64,000 nt of DNA, from assembly GCA_963717085.1 (NCBI GenBank), contig CAVQVM010000019.1, forward strand, positions 310,001-374,000, given 5' to 3'. This DNA is from DASQUK01 sp963717085. Its GTDB lineage: Bacteria > Actinomycetota > Acidimicrobiia > Acidimicrobiales > VFJN01. Below, one piece after another: positions 17,447 to 24,434 of this stretch. How positions within the stretch are numbered: the first letter of the stretch is position 1; the number at the start of each line of letters is the position of its first letter. Made by a program: the position numbers and the translations under genes. The notes below the pieces were generated by a model. The model ran no database searches and was not told the origin of the DNA. It saw only the letters and a program-made list of their open reading frames with translations.

Positions 17447-18229
17447 GTGCACGTCCCGACAACGTCCTATGTCGTCTGTGCCAGCCAGCGCAGCGGCACA
17501 ACGATGTTGTGTCGCGCCCTGACGGACACCGGCATCGCCGGCCGCCCGGATGAATATTTCCTGGCCGTCGACGAACGGGAACTGCCGGGCTGGCGGTGTT
17601 GGGAGGACGGCCCGTTCGGACGAGCCCACGATGCTCGAGATCGCGAGCACTACCTGGAGATCGTCTATGACCTCGGATCAACGCCGAATGGGATCTTCGG
17701 GGCCAAGCTGATGTGGAACAACCTTGCTTGGGCCGTGGCGAAGTTCCAGGAGATGCCGAGATTCGAAGGCCTCGATCGGCCCGCAGTCTTCCACGCGGCG
17801 TTCCCGGACCTTCACGTCGTGCATGTCACCCGACGTGACCGCGTACGGCAGGCGGTGTCGTGGGCACGTATGGCGCAGGACGGTGTCTGGGTTGTGTCGG
17901 ACGACGGGCCCGCCAGGCCGACCCGATCGCCGCAGTACGACTTCGATCTGATCAGCGGCCTCGAGGGCCTCATCGTCGAAGGTGAGCGCGGCTGGCGTGC
18001 GCTGTTCGACGAGCTCGGACTGACCCCCTATGAGGTTCTCTACGAGGAGCTCGCAACCGAGGACGGGTATCGCCGCAGCGTCCTCGGGGTGCTGGAGCAT
18101 CTCGGGCTCGACGGCAGCGGGATGAAGACTTTCCCGCCCCCTCGCACCCATCGGCAGTCGGACGAGCTCAACGAAGCCTGGGTTGTGCGCTACATGTCCG
18201 AGCGGCGGGCCGGCTCGGGTCCGAGGTAA
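17447..18229 (+). CDS. Stf0-like sulfotransferase
   Basis: Likely transfers sulfate from PAPS to a sugar or lipid. The 5'-phosphosulfate loop is ASQRSGTTMLCRAL right at the N-terminus, followed by GRPDEYFL, GIFGAKLMWNN and VHVTRRDRVRQAVSWARM (3'-phosphate binding), the pattern of trehalose 2-sulfotransferase relatives. GTG 17447 gives 260 residues; a longer start at 17375 adds an uncharacteristic 24 residues. The target metabolite is unknown. A decayed acetyltransferase fragment overlaps its 3' end on the other strand. Confidence 0.78.
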   Translation: MHVPTTSYVVCASQRSGTTMLCRALTDTGIAGRPDEYFLAVDERELPGWRCWEDGPFGRAHDARDREHYLEIVYDLGSTPNGIFGAKLMWNNLAWAVAKFQEMPRFEGLDRPAVFHAAFPDLHVVHVTRRDRVRQAVSWARMAQDGVWVVSDDGPARPTRSPQYDFDLISGLEGLIVEGERGWRALFDELGLTPYEVLYEELATEDGYRRSVLGVLEHLGLDGSGMKTFPPPRTHRQSDELNEAWVVRYMSERRAGSGPR

Positions 18230-18463
18230 GCGAACTCGTCCAGGGAGGGCGCCGTCGGGAAGATGCACGGTTGCCGTTCCGATTCGCTTCCACCCGGCAG
18301 CCCCGTACATCTGGATCGCCGGCTCGTAGTGAGTCGCCATGTTGACCATGGGCCGTAGCCGGCCTCCCCAACCCATGCGGTGTATGCGTGAGGCATGCCA
18401 CGAACCGGCGAACGTCATCCGAAGATAGACGGGGTATCCGTCGCTCACGCCCACGACTTTCAT
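18190..18463 (-). pseudogene. frameshifted GNAT acetyltransferase C-terminal remnant
   Basis: This fills most of the roughly 320 bases between the sulfotransferase and HNH genes. One frame reads EPAIQMYGAAGWKRIGTATV then LPDG, typical of the end of a GNAT domain. The adjacent frame continues with SLDEFAYLGPEPA, the expected last residues. A small indel near 18245-18255 separates the two. The N-terminal half of a GNAT is not visible; the sequence before the motif does not look like the family. It therefore looks like a degraded gene end. The remaining bases (18464-18553) show nothing I can name. Confidence 0.5.
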
Positions 18464-18553
18464 GAGACGAGCGCAACGTCGAGGTCGGCATCGACCCGTG
18501 TTCGCACACCAGGGTGCTGATCTCGTGACCGGTTGCGGCCGACCGGCGTGGCG

Positions 18554-19756
18554 TCATTCTCTGAGTGGTAGGGGTGGTCGGAGCGCGGGTGGGTCGCTGG
18601 TGTGGACCTGTCCCTGTGGGTCGGTGATCTCGAGGGTGGTGTCGGGGAGGAGTTTGGCGTGCCAGCCGGGCGAGTGGAGGAGGTGGTGGTGGCGGCTGCA
18701 GAGGAGCACGAGGTTGTCGAGGGCGGTTCGGCCTCCTCGGGTGACCCAGCGCAGGTGGTGGGCTTCGGTCCAGTCGGGGGGCCGGTCACAGCCGGGGTAG
18801 CGGCAGTGGCGGTCGCGGATCACCAGGGCGTTGAACAGGGGCGCGGGGACGGTGCGGGTGGTGGTGCCGTAGTCCAAGATGGCGGAGCGCCCGTCGGTGA
18901 CCACCCGGTGCACGCCGGCGTCGCAGGCCAGGCGCCCCACGGTGGCGGGGTCGACGATGGTGCCGTCCACCAGCCGGCCGGGGCCTTGTCGTTGGAGGTC
19001 GTCGAGGGTGGTGATGACGTTGAGGTGGGGGCGGTGGCGGCCGCCGCGGCGCTGCTGTTGGTGGTCCAAGAACCGGCGGCACACGTCGACGAGGGCGTCG
19101 GCGCGCCGCTGGGCGGGACCACGGGCGGGTTCGCCGTCGAGGTCGCCGGTCTGAGCCATCCGCAGGGCGGTGGCGATGACCGCACCGCCTTCGGGGTCGA
19201 AGCTGCCGGACAGTTCGCGGCGGCCGTCGAGGACGCGCGACAGGTGCAGCGACCGTTCTGGCGACACCGGTTCGGGGCCGTCGCCGACCACGGCGTGGGC
19301 CCGTCGGGCCCAGTCCTGCATCGCGATCGAAGTGTCGTGCACTGACAGCCGGGCCAGCTCGGGGACCAGTTGGGTCTCGTGGCGGGCGAACAGGCCGACG
19401 GTGCGGTCCGTGAGGTTGGCGACGATGGCCTGGACCTGCCCGCCCGACAGCACACCGTCGCGGGAGGCGCCGGCGGTGACCGGCAGCGCCCGGAGCCGGC
19501 GGGCGGTCTTGGCACAGCCGGCGGCCTGACGGCCGGACTGGCGGGTGTGGTGGCGCAGCCAGGCGGTCATCGAGGTGGCCCCGTCGTTGCGCCACAACTC
19601 GGCGGCGTCGTGCTCACCCACAGCCGCCAATAGCTTGGCATTGAACCGATCCATTAGCGCAAACGCCTCGGTCAACACCGCGCTGTCGACGGGCAGATCA
19701 AGGCGGTCGACGGCGTCGGTGAGTGGTTCGAGGATGCTGCTGGCCTGCCTGGACAC
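18554..19756 (-). CDS. DUF222/13E12-family protein with HNH endonuclease domain
   Basis: A 400-residue member of the multicopy actinobacterial 13E12 repeat family. The N-terminal part is the helical DUF222 domain (LTEAFALMDRFNAKLLAAVG, DGATSMTAWLRHH, LDGRRELSGSFDPEGGAVI). The C-terminus is an HNH nuclease: CRYPGCDRPPDWTEAHHLRW, then DNLVLLCSRHHHLLH with the zinc and metal ligands. GTG 19756 is chosen as start because a -10 box TACGTT sits exactly 7 bases upstream with a -35 TTGACG 17 bases further, the pattern of a leaderless mRNA. The longer ATG at 19792 lies within that -35. Function is unproven; these genes are often found near mobile or repeat regions. Confidence 0.85.
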   Translation of the reverse strand: MSRQASSILEPLTDAVDRLDLPVDSAVLTEAFALMDRFNAKLLAAVGEHDAAELWRNDGATSMTAWLRHHTRQSGRQAAGCAKTARRLRALPVTAGASRDGVLSGGQVQAIVANLTDRTVGLFARHETQLVPELARLSVHDTSIAMQDWARRAHAVVGDGPEPVSPERSLHLSRVLDGRRELSGSFDPEGGAVIATALRMAQTGDLDGEPARGPAQRRADALVDVCRRFLDHQQQRRGGRHRPHLNVITTLDDLQRQGPGRLVDGTIVDPATVGRLACDAGVHRVVTDGRSAILDYGTTTRTVPAPLFNALVIRDRHCRYPGCDRPPDWTEAHHLRWVTRGGRTALDNLVLLCSRHHHLLHSPGWHAKLLPDTTLEITDPQGQVHTSDPPALRPPLPLRE

Positions 19757-19763
19757 AACCAAT

Positions 19764-19792
19764 AACGTACTAGTGTTCGCATAGCACGTCAA
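19764..19792 (-). promoter_or_regulatory. leaderless promoter of the DUF222/HNH gene
   Basis: On the minus strand TTGACG (19792-19787), a 17-base spacer, TACGTT (19769-19764), then 7 bases to GTG 19756. The match to a sigma-70 type consensus is strong, and the distance predicts that transcription starts at or next to the start codon. Confidence 0.6.
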
Positions 19793-19905
19793 ACTGAATT
19801 GGCAGAATCAGAACCCCTAGAAACGGCCAAATAAGCGCCCGCCACACCACGGCTTACCGCCTAGCCAGGAAGCGACGCCCCAGCGCCGCCTCCTGACCGC
19901 CCCAC

Positions 19906-19982
19906 CCACGGCACGGCGCCGGGGCAAGGCCGGCCATAGGCCGCCCGAAGGGCTTGACCTTGACGCCGGCACCGTGCCGTGG
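19906..19982. repeat. 77-bp element bounded by 17-bp inverted repeats
   Basis: Left arm 19906-19922 and right arm 19966-19982 are reverse complements with one mismatch in 17 (a T/C difference that still allows G-U pairing in RNA). Shorter internal complements (CAAGG with CCTTG) extend the stem. It lies in the 260-base gap between the HNH gene and the VOC gene, with no coding sign. The size and ends resemble a small non-autonomous or REP-like palindromic element. No flanking target duplication was identified. Confidence 0.5.
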
Positions 19983-20015
19983 CACACCGACATGCCCCAA
20001 ATGAGGAGCGAGACG

Positions 20016-20488
20016 ATGCCCGACCCGGTCCCCGAGTTCCGCCAACTGAACCTCGTAGTCCGCGACATTGACGCCGCCCTGGCGTTCTACCGGACGCTGG
20101 GCCTCCCGATCCGCGGCGACGCCGGCGATTGGCCACCCGGGAGCGGGGCCCGTCACGGCCACCCGGGAGCGGGGCCCGTCACGCCGAGGTCGAGTCCGAG
20201 GACAGGCCGACCGTGGAGTTCGACAACGAGGCGAGCGTGAAGCTGTGGCATGCGGGGTGGCGAGAGTCCGGCACCGGCGCCCGGACGGTCATCGGATGCT
20301 CGCTGCCGTCCCGGGAGGCGGTCGACGAGCTGTACGCGAGGGTGACCGCCGCCGGTTACCTCGAGCGCCAGCCGCCCCACGATGCGTTCTGGAGTGCGCG
20401 CTACGCCGTGGTCGGCGATCCCGAGGGCAATGACGTGGGCCTGATGAGCCCGATCGACCGCGATCGGGGGTACACGCCCGAGGCCTGA
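20016..20488 (+). pseudogene. VOC/glyoxalase-superfamily protein broken by a 26-bp duplication
   Basis: The ATG at 20016 has AGGAG (20004-20008) 7 bases upstream and starts a typical VOC domain (FRQLNLVVRDIDAALAFY). The frame is lost after GDWPPGSGARH because 26 bases are tandemly duplicated at 20131-20182. Removing one copy restores a continuous frame into AEVESEDRPTVEFDNEAS, TVIGCSLPSREAVDELYARV and the closing VVGDPEGNDVGLMSP. The repaired protein would have about 148 residues and one complete VOC unit. It may be a recent null allele, a reversible switch or an assembly error. Enzyme activity is unknown. Confidence 0.75.
20131..20182 (+). repeat. 26-bp perfect tandem duplication inside the VOC gene
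   Basis: The unit, starting GGCCACCCGGGAGC, occurs at 20131-20156 and again at 20157-20182 with no difference. Twenty-six is not a multiple of 3, so the second copy shifts the frame. Confidence 0.9.
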
Positions 20489-20494
20489 GCCAGG

Positions 20495-20508
20495 TAGAAC
20501 GCGTTATC
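20495..20508. promoter_or_regulatory. KstR-like operator upstream of the acyl-CoA dehydrogenase pair
   Basis: TAGAACGCGTTATC matches the mycobacterial KstR consensus TnnAACnnGTTnnA at all fixed positions except the last. It lies 34 bases before the start codon at 20543. KstR controls sterol catabolism in actinobacteria. Binding here is inferred from motif and context only. Confidence 0.5.
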
Positions 20509-20542
20509 GTTCGCGCGGGAACGCCATACACGAGGGGACGCC

Positions 20543-21718
20543 GTGCACCTGGCCTACACCGACGAGGAGGAGCAGCTCCGCAAGCAGCTGCGGGACTACT
20601 ACGACGCCCTGCTCGATGACGACACCCGCCGCGAGCTGCGGCACGGCGATGGCATCGGGCCGGTCATGCGCCGGGTGGTCCGCCGGATGGGAGCCGACGG
20701 CTGGCTCGGCATCGGTTGGCCCACCGAGTATGGCGGGCAGGGCCGTGGCCCCGTCGACCAGTTCATCTTCTTCGACGAGTCGATGCGGGCCGGGGCCCCC
20801 GTTCCGATGCTCACGATCAACTCCGTCGCGCCGACGCTCATGCAGTTCGGCAGCGAGGAGCAGCGCCGCGCGTACCTACCGCGGATCCTGCGGGGCGAGA
20901 TCCACTTCTGCATCGGCTACTCCGAGCCCAACGCCGGCACCGACCTGGCGTCGCTCCGCACCAGGGCGGTCCGCGACGGCGACGACTACGTGATCACCGG
21001 CCAGAAGATGTGGACCAGCCTGGCGAGCGACGCCGACTATTGCTGGCTCGCCGTCCGCACCGGCGCCGACGACAGTCGCCACCGGGGCATCTCGATCTTC
21101 ATCGCCCCCATGGACCTCACAGGGATCGAGCGCACCCGGCTGAACCTGCTGTCGTCGCACGACATCTGCGCCGTCCACTGGGACGACGTGCGCATCCCGG
21201 CGACCAACCTGGTCGCCGGCGAGAACGAGGGCTGGAAGCTCATCACCAACCAGCTCAACCACGAGCGGGTCACGCTCTGCAGCCCCGGCATGGCCGAGCA
21301 CATGCTGCACGAGACCATCGACTGGGCCCGGGCCACGACCCTGCCGGACGGGCGCCGCGTCATCGACCAGGAGTGGGTCCAGATCAATCTGGCCAAGGCC
21401 TACGCCGGGTTCGAGTTCCTGCGTCTCGCCAACTGGCAGGTGGCATGGGCAGCCACCCGGGACGAGCTGCCGGTGGCCGACGCCAGCACCATCAAGGTCT
21501 TCGGCACCGACCACTACCTGGAGAGCTTCCGCCTGCTCATGGAGGTGCTCGGCGAGCGCTCGTACCTGGTCGAGGACGCGCCCGGCGCGCTGCTCGGCTC
21601 GCGCCTGGAGCAGATGTACCGCAGCCTGCTCATCCTCACCTTCGGGGGTGGGACGAACGAGCTCCAGCGCGACCTGATCGCTGCGTTCGGCATGGGCATG
21701 CCGATGGCGAAGCGCTGA
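20543..21718 (+). CDS. acyl-CoA dehydrogenase, catalytic-type subunit of a pair
   Basis: FAD-dependent alpha,beta-dehydrogenation of an acyl-CoA, 391 residues. Conserved segments are GWPTEYGGQGRGP, CIGYSEPNAGTDLASL, QKMWTSLASDADYCWLAVRT and the C-terminal FGGGTNELQRDLIA. The usual C-terminal catalytic Glu of MCAD is Gly here. Glu241 in NHERVTL sits where isovaleryl-CoA and steroid-type dehydrogenases place theirs. GTG start with a GAGGGGA ribosome-binding site. The neighbour 12 bases on is a second, shorter dehydrogenase. Adjacent pairs like this form alpha2-beta2 enzymes (ChsE type) that oxidise sterol side-chain CoA esters, which agrees with the KstR-like site upstream. Substrate is inference. 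Confidence 0.87.
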   Translation: MHLAYTDEEEQLRKQLRDYYDALLDDDTRRELRHGDGIGPVMRRVVRRMGADGWLGIGWPTEYGGQGRGPVDQFIFFDESMRAGAPVPMLTINSVAPTLMQFGSEEQRRAYLPRILRGEIHFCIGYSEPNAGTDLASLRTRAVRDGDDYVITGQKMWTSLASDADYCWLAVRTGADDSRHRGISIFIAPMDLTGIERTRLNLLSSHDICAVHWDDVRIPATNLVAGENEGWKLITNQLNHERVTLCSPGMAEHMLHETIDWARATTLPDGRRVIDQEWVQINLAKAYAGFEFLRLANWQVAWAATRDELPVADASTIKVFGTDHYLESFRLLMEVLGERSYLVEDAPGALLGSRLEQMYRSLLILTFGGGTNELQRDLIAAFGMGMPMAKR

Positions 21719-21730
21719 GCGGGGGGACAA

Positions 21731-22861
21731 GTGGACTTCGACCTGACCGACGAGCAACAGGCCACCGCCGAGCTGGCCGCCAAGCTCCTGGGCGACAAGT
21801 CGACGCCCGAGACGCTGCGTGCGCTCGACCACGCCGACGATCTGCGGTTCGACCGTGAGCTGTGGCGCGCTATGGCCGACGCCGGGTTGCTCGGGATCGC
21901 GCTGCCTGTCGAGCACGGCGGGGCGGGCCTGGGGCTGGTGGAGCTGTGCCTGGTCCTGGAGGAGGTGGGGCGCCGGACGGCGCCGGTGCCGGCCCTGGCG
22001 TCGCTCGCCTTCGCCGGCCTGCCGGTCGCCCGGTTCGGGTCCGCCGGCCACCAGGCCGCGCTGCTGCCGCCGTTGGTCGCCGGGGCCAGCGTGTTGACCG
22101 CGGCGCTCGTCGAGCCGCTGGGTGATCCGCTCAGGCCGGCGACCGCGGCGCGTCCCGACGGCGACGGGTGGGTGCTCGACGGCACCAAGACCAACGTGCC
22201 GGCGGCGCTGGTGGCCGACACGGTGCTGGTGCCCGCCACGACACCCGACGGGGCGACCGGCGTGTTCGTCGTCGCCGCCAATGCGGCCGGCCTGACCTGC
22301 GAACGCCAGGCGACGACGACCGGGACGCCCGAGGCCCAGCTCGTCCTCGACGGCGTGCGGGTGGGTGGCGATGCCGCGCTGGGGCCGGTCGACGAGGCGG
22401 GGACCGTCCTGCGGTGGACCGTGGAGCACGCCACCGTGGCGGCCTGTGCGGTGATGGCGGGCCTCGCCGCCCAAGCGGTCCGGATGACCGGCGAGTACAC
22501 GTCGTCCCGCGAGCAGTTCGGACGCCCGATCGCCACCTTCCAGGCCGTGGGCCAGCGGGCCGCCGATGCCTACGTCGACGCCCACGCCATCCGACTCACG
22601 ATGCTCCAGGCCGCCTGGCGACTGACAGCGGGGTTCCCGGCGGATCGTGAGGTGGCGATCGCCAAGTACTGGGCGTCCGCCGGCGGCCAGCGCGTGGTGC
22701 ACGCCGCCCAGCACCTCCACGGGGGCATCGGCGTGGACCGCGACTATCCGCTGCACCGCTACTTCCTGCTCGCCAAACAGCTCGAGCTGACCCTCGGGGG
22801 CGCCAACCGCCAGCTGGTCAACCTCGGCCGGCTGCTGGCCGACGAGGGCGCCACCCGCTGA
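21731..22861 (+). CDS. acyl-CoA dehydrogenase, partner subunit
   Basis: A 376-residue acyl-CoA dehydrogenase fold (MADAGLLGIALPVEHGG, VEHATVAACAVMAGLA, SREQFGRPIATFQAV, HGGIGVDRDYPLHRY). The helix-G position that carries Glu in its partner aligns with Ala here, and the C-terminus (LTLGGANRQLVN) has no acidic base. It is therefore probably the non-catalytic partner of the preceding gene. GTG start 12 bases after the partner's stop, so the two are co-translated. The roughly 210 bases after it contain no gene I can support. Confidence 0.84.
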   Translation: MDFDLTDEQQATAELAAKLLGDKSTPETLRALDHADDLRFDRELWRAMADAGLLGIALPVEHGGAGLGLVELCLVLEEVGRRTAPVPALASLAFAGLPVARFGSAGHQAALLPPLVAGASVLTAALVEPLGDPLRPATAARPDGDGWVLDGTKTNVPAALVADTVLVPATTPDGATGVFVVAANAAGLTCERQATTTGTPEAQLVLDGVRVGGDAALGPVDEAGTVLRWTVEHATVAACAVMAGLAAQAVRMTGEYTSSREQFGRPIATFQAVGQRAADAYVDAHAIRLTMLQAAWRLTAGFPADREVAIAKYWASAGGQRVVHAAQHLHGGIGVDRDYPLHRYFLLAKQLELTLGGANRQLVNLGRLLADEGATR

Positions 22862-23073
22862 CCCCACCCGTTCGGGGCGCCGAAATGGCTGCTGGGGGTT
22901 ACCCGACCTCACCCCCCGGCGAGGGACCCCCTGGAGAACCCGAGGTCCTGCAGGTCAGCAGCTCAGCGGCCCCGGGCTTCGCGGACGAGGCCTCGTGCTC
23001 ACGCGAACGTCCTGGTCAGCGCCGTGATCGATTCCGGGGAGTGTGCCGGGACCGGGGGTGGTTCTGTGTGTTC

Positions 23074-23550
23074 CTATTGCGAGGGGGATAGGGACGCCGG
23101 TTGTTCAGGCAGGCCCATCAGGGGATCCATGAGGGCTCGCATCTCTTCCGAGTACGTCTCGCGGCGTCGCTTCCAGAAATCACGGAGCACAGGACTGTTC
23201 GTGGTGACACTAGCGAAATAGGTGCGCCAGGGCTCGGCAAGGTTGCTGGGTAGTAGCGGCATCTGAGTTAGTACGTTGTCGGTAAAGTTGATGAACAGCT
23301 CGGCGGTTGCCTCGATCCGTTCACGCTCCTCGGCCGATTCATCCGTCAGTTCTTGCTTGCCGTAGAAGTAGCGGCGCAACGATGGTCGATCTATAAAGAG
23401 GCGATTGATCTGCAGCATGTTGTCATTCATCGCTTGATACACCGAGGCGAGCGTAGCGCGAGCGCCGTTTCGGACCTGTAGCCCAAGAAGGACAACGGAC
23501 AGGAACAAAACAAAGTTTCCGAATAGGGCCACGGCGAGTGCTGCATCCAA
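23074..23550 (-). CDS. small membrane-anchored protein of unknown function
   Basis: A 158-residue protein. The N-terminus is one membrane segment (ALAVALFGNFVLFLSVVLLG), followed by a basic turn and a long helical cytoplasmic part with SVYQAMNDNMLQINRLF, RPSLRRYFYG and WRTYFASVTTNSPVLRDFW. This layout resembles small actinobacterial DUF4760/DUF6082-like proteins, but I do not claim membership. The start is TTG 23550 with GAAGGGA 8 bases upstream. Its codon use has more A and T than the surrounding genes, which suggests recent transfer. It is alone on this strand in an accessory pocket. Confidence 0.6.
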   Translation of the reverse strand: MDAALAVALFGNFVLFLSVVLLGLQVRNGARATLASVYQAMNDNMLQINRLFIDRPSLRRYFYGKQELTDESAEERERIEATAELFINFTDNVLTQMPLLPSNLAEPWRTYFASVTTNSPVLRDFWKRRRETYSEEMRALMDPLMGLPEQPASLSPSQ

Positions 23551-23695
23551 CTTGAGTCCCTTCAGCAGACGAGTTCGTTCAGTACTAGCGACAGCCTCGC
23601 GTCGCGCTCATGCTGTCATAGCTCACAGCCAGATCCAGTGTGCGAGGGACATGTGGGCGCCACGCGTGTCCGCAGGTCCGAACCCGATGGGTGCG

Positions 23696-23962
23696 CTAGG
23701 CAACGCCTAGGGCGAAGGCAATGCATTCGGCCTGATTTCTGAACGGTTGTCCGGTCGCATCAATGTAGTTGCGCCGGCCACTGTGTCGGCACTGGTCTTT
23801 GGAAGGCGCGTCGCGGACCACGATGTCACCCGAATCGAGCGGAGCTAGAGGAAGATTCGGATTAGGCGTCGAACAATCGGTGGCCTCAGCGGGTCCACGC
23901 CAAACCGATCCGGCGGCGAGCCGACTGGGCCGTTGAGGAGTGTTACTCCCACCTGAGAGTTG
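23696..23962 (-). pseudogene. remnant or start-less small ORF (Cys-containing C-terminal domain)
   Basis: The 454-base gap 23551-24004 is not empty. On the minus strand an open frame runs from 23962 to TAG at 23698-23696. Its product includes RLAAGSVWRGPAEATD, then SKDQCRHSGRRNYIDATGQP and FRNQAECIAFALGVA. That ending resembles short actinobacterial proteins of the type KDqC...GW..y.d..GqpFkNQGqCvsF. No ATG, GTG or TTG occurs before a GTG at 23821, which would leave only 41 residues. It looks like the 3' end of a lost gene. The rest of the gap (23551-23695) shows nothing clear. Confidence 0.45.
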
Positions 23963-24003
23963 TTACTCGCAGAGTGTTAGTCCGCCGACGTAGAGTGTTA
24001 CTC
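23938..24003. promoter_or_regulatory. four-copy palindromic operator array before the RHH gene
   Basis: GAGTGTTACTC occurs at 23938-23948 and 23993-24003. Variants are GAGTTGTTACTC (23957-23968) and GAGTGTTAGTC (23972-23982). Each has GAGT/ACTC dyad symmetry, and their right ends are spaced 20, 14 and 21 bases apart. The last copy ends 1 base before the GTG at 24005 and overlaps a -10-like TAGAGT (23991-23996) that is 8 bases from the start codon. Short repeated palindromes over the promoter are what ribbon-helix-helix autorepressors bind. Confidence 0.6.
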
Positions 24004-24004
24004 G

Positions 24005-24340
24005 GTGAGTAGAGGTCAGTCGCCGTTGACGGTGCGGGTTCCCGATGATCTTCGGGCTCGGATCGATGAGCGGGCGGGGTGGTTAGGGGTGTCGCGTGAC
24101 GCTTGGATCGTTCAGACGCTTCTGACCGAGCTGGAGGGAGTGGCGCCGGCTCCCAAGTCCGTCGGCCGCGAACGCCCTAGCCGCCCGGACACACGAGCGC
24201 GCATCATGCCGACGGGTTCCCATGCCTACCGAGCGGTCGCTGTGGCTACCGGCGACACCATCGAAGGCACGGTGCGGAACATGCGCCATGCCGCCGAGGA
24301 CGAGGCCCGTCGGCTCGGCTACGAGGTGGTCGACTCCTGA
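24005..24340 (+). CDS. ribbon-helix-helix (Arc/CopG-type) DNA-binding protein
   Basis: A 111-residue protein. Residues 7-43 read as an RHH unit: a beta strand LTVRVPDDL, helix RARIDERAGWLG, the turn VSRDAWI and helix VQTLLTELEG. A basic linker follows, and then a second short segment (AYRAVAVATGDTIEGTVRNM, AAEDEARRLGYEV) that I do not recognise. RHH proteins are often antitoxins, but no toxin gene lies next to it. The four palindromes directly upstream suggest autorepression. The GTG start with a -10 box 8 bases upstream suggests a leaderless message. Confidence 0.7.
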   Translation: MSRGQSPLTVRVPDDLRARIDERAGWLGVSRDAWIVQTLLTELEGVAPAPKSVGRERPSRPDTRARIMPTGSHAYRAVAVATGDTIEGTVRNMRHAAEDEARRLGYEVVDS

Positions 24341-24389
24341 CGTGTCGTCCGGCGTTGCCGGGCGCACCCCCGCCACCAAGGGCTAAGCC

Positions 24390-24427
24390 GCAGGTCAGGG
24401 CTCTGACCTGCATGTCCCGGCTATAAA
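24390..24427. promoter_or_regulatory. 22-bp palindrome and -10 box before the hydroxyacyl-CoA dehydrogenase gene
   Basis: GCAGGTCAG (24390-24398), a 4-base loop and CTGACCTGC (24403-24411) form a perfect palindrome. TATAAA (24422-24427) follows, 7 bases before GTG 24435. The dyad sits over the -35 zone, so it could be a repressor site. As RNA it could equally end the RHH transcript. Confidence 0.45.
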
Positions 24428-24434
24428 GGTGGTC

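Noticed and set aside
19817..20162. Minus-strand ORFs opposite the VOC gene start
   Set aside because: They cover the palindromic element and the antisense of a clear VOC domain, with low-complexity translations.
22930..23060. Possible tRNA or tRNA fragment as an integration site next to the accessory pocket
   Set aside because: I could not fold a cloverleaf or find a T-loop consensus in the region.
22885..23091. 68-codon ORF after the acyl-CoA dehydrogenase pair
   Set aside because: Pro/Gly/Ser-rich composition, no ribosome-binding site and no recognisable motif. Chance ORFs of this size are common at this GC content.
23938..24003. CRISPR-like array of four short repeats
   Set aside because: Repeats are only 11-12 bases, vary in sequence, and the intervals (about 3 to 10 bases) are far too short for spacers. 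An operator array fits better.
24005..24434. Toxin-antitoxin pair with the RHH gene
   Set aside because: No second small ORF with a plausible start lies on either side of the RHH gene, so only an orphan regulator can be claimed.
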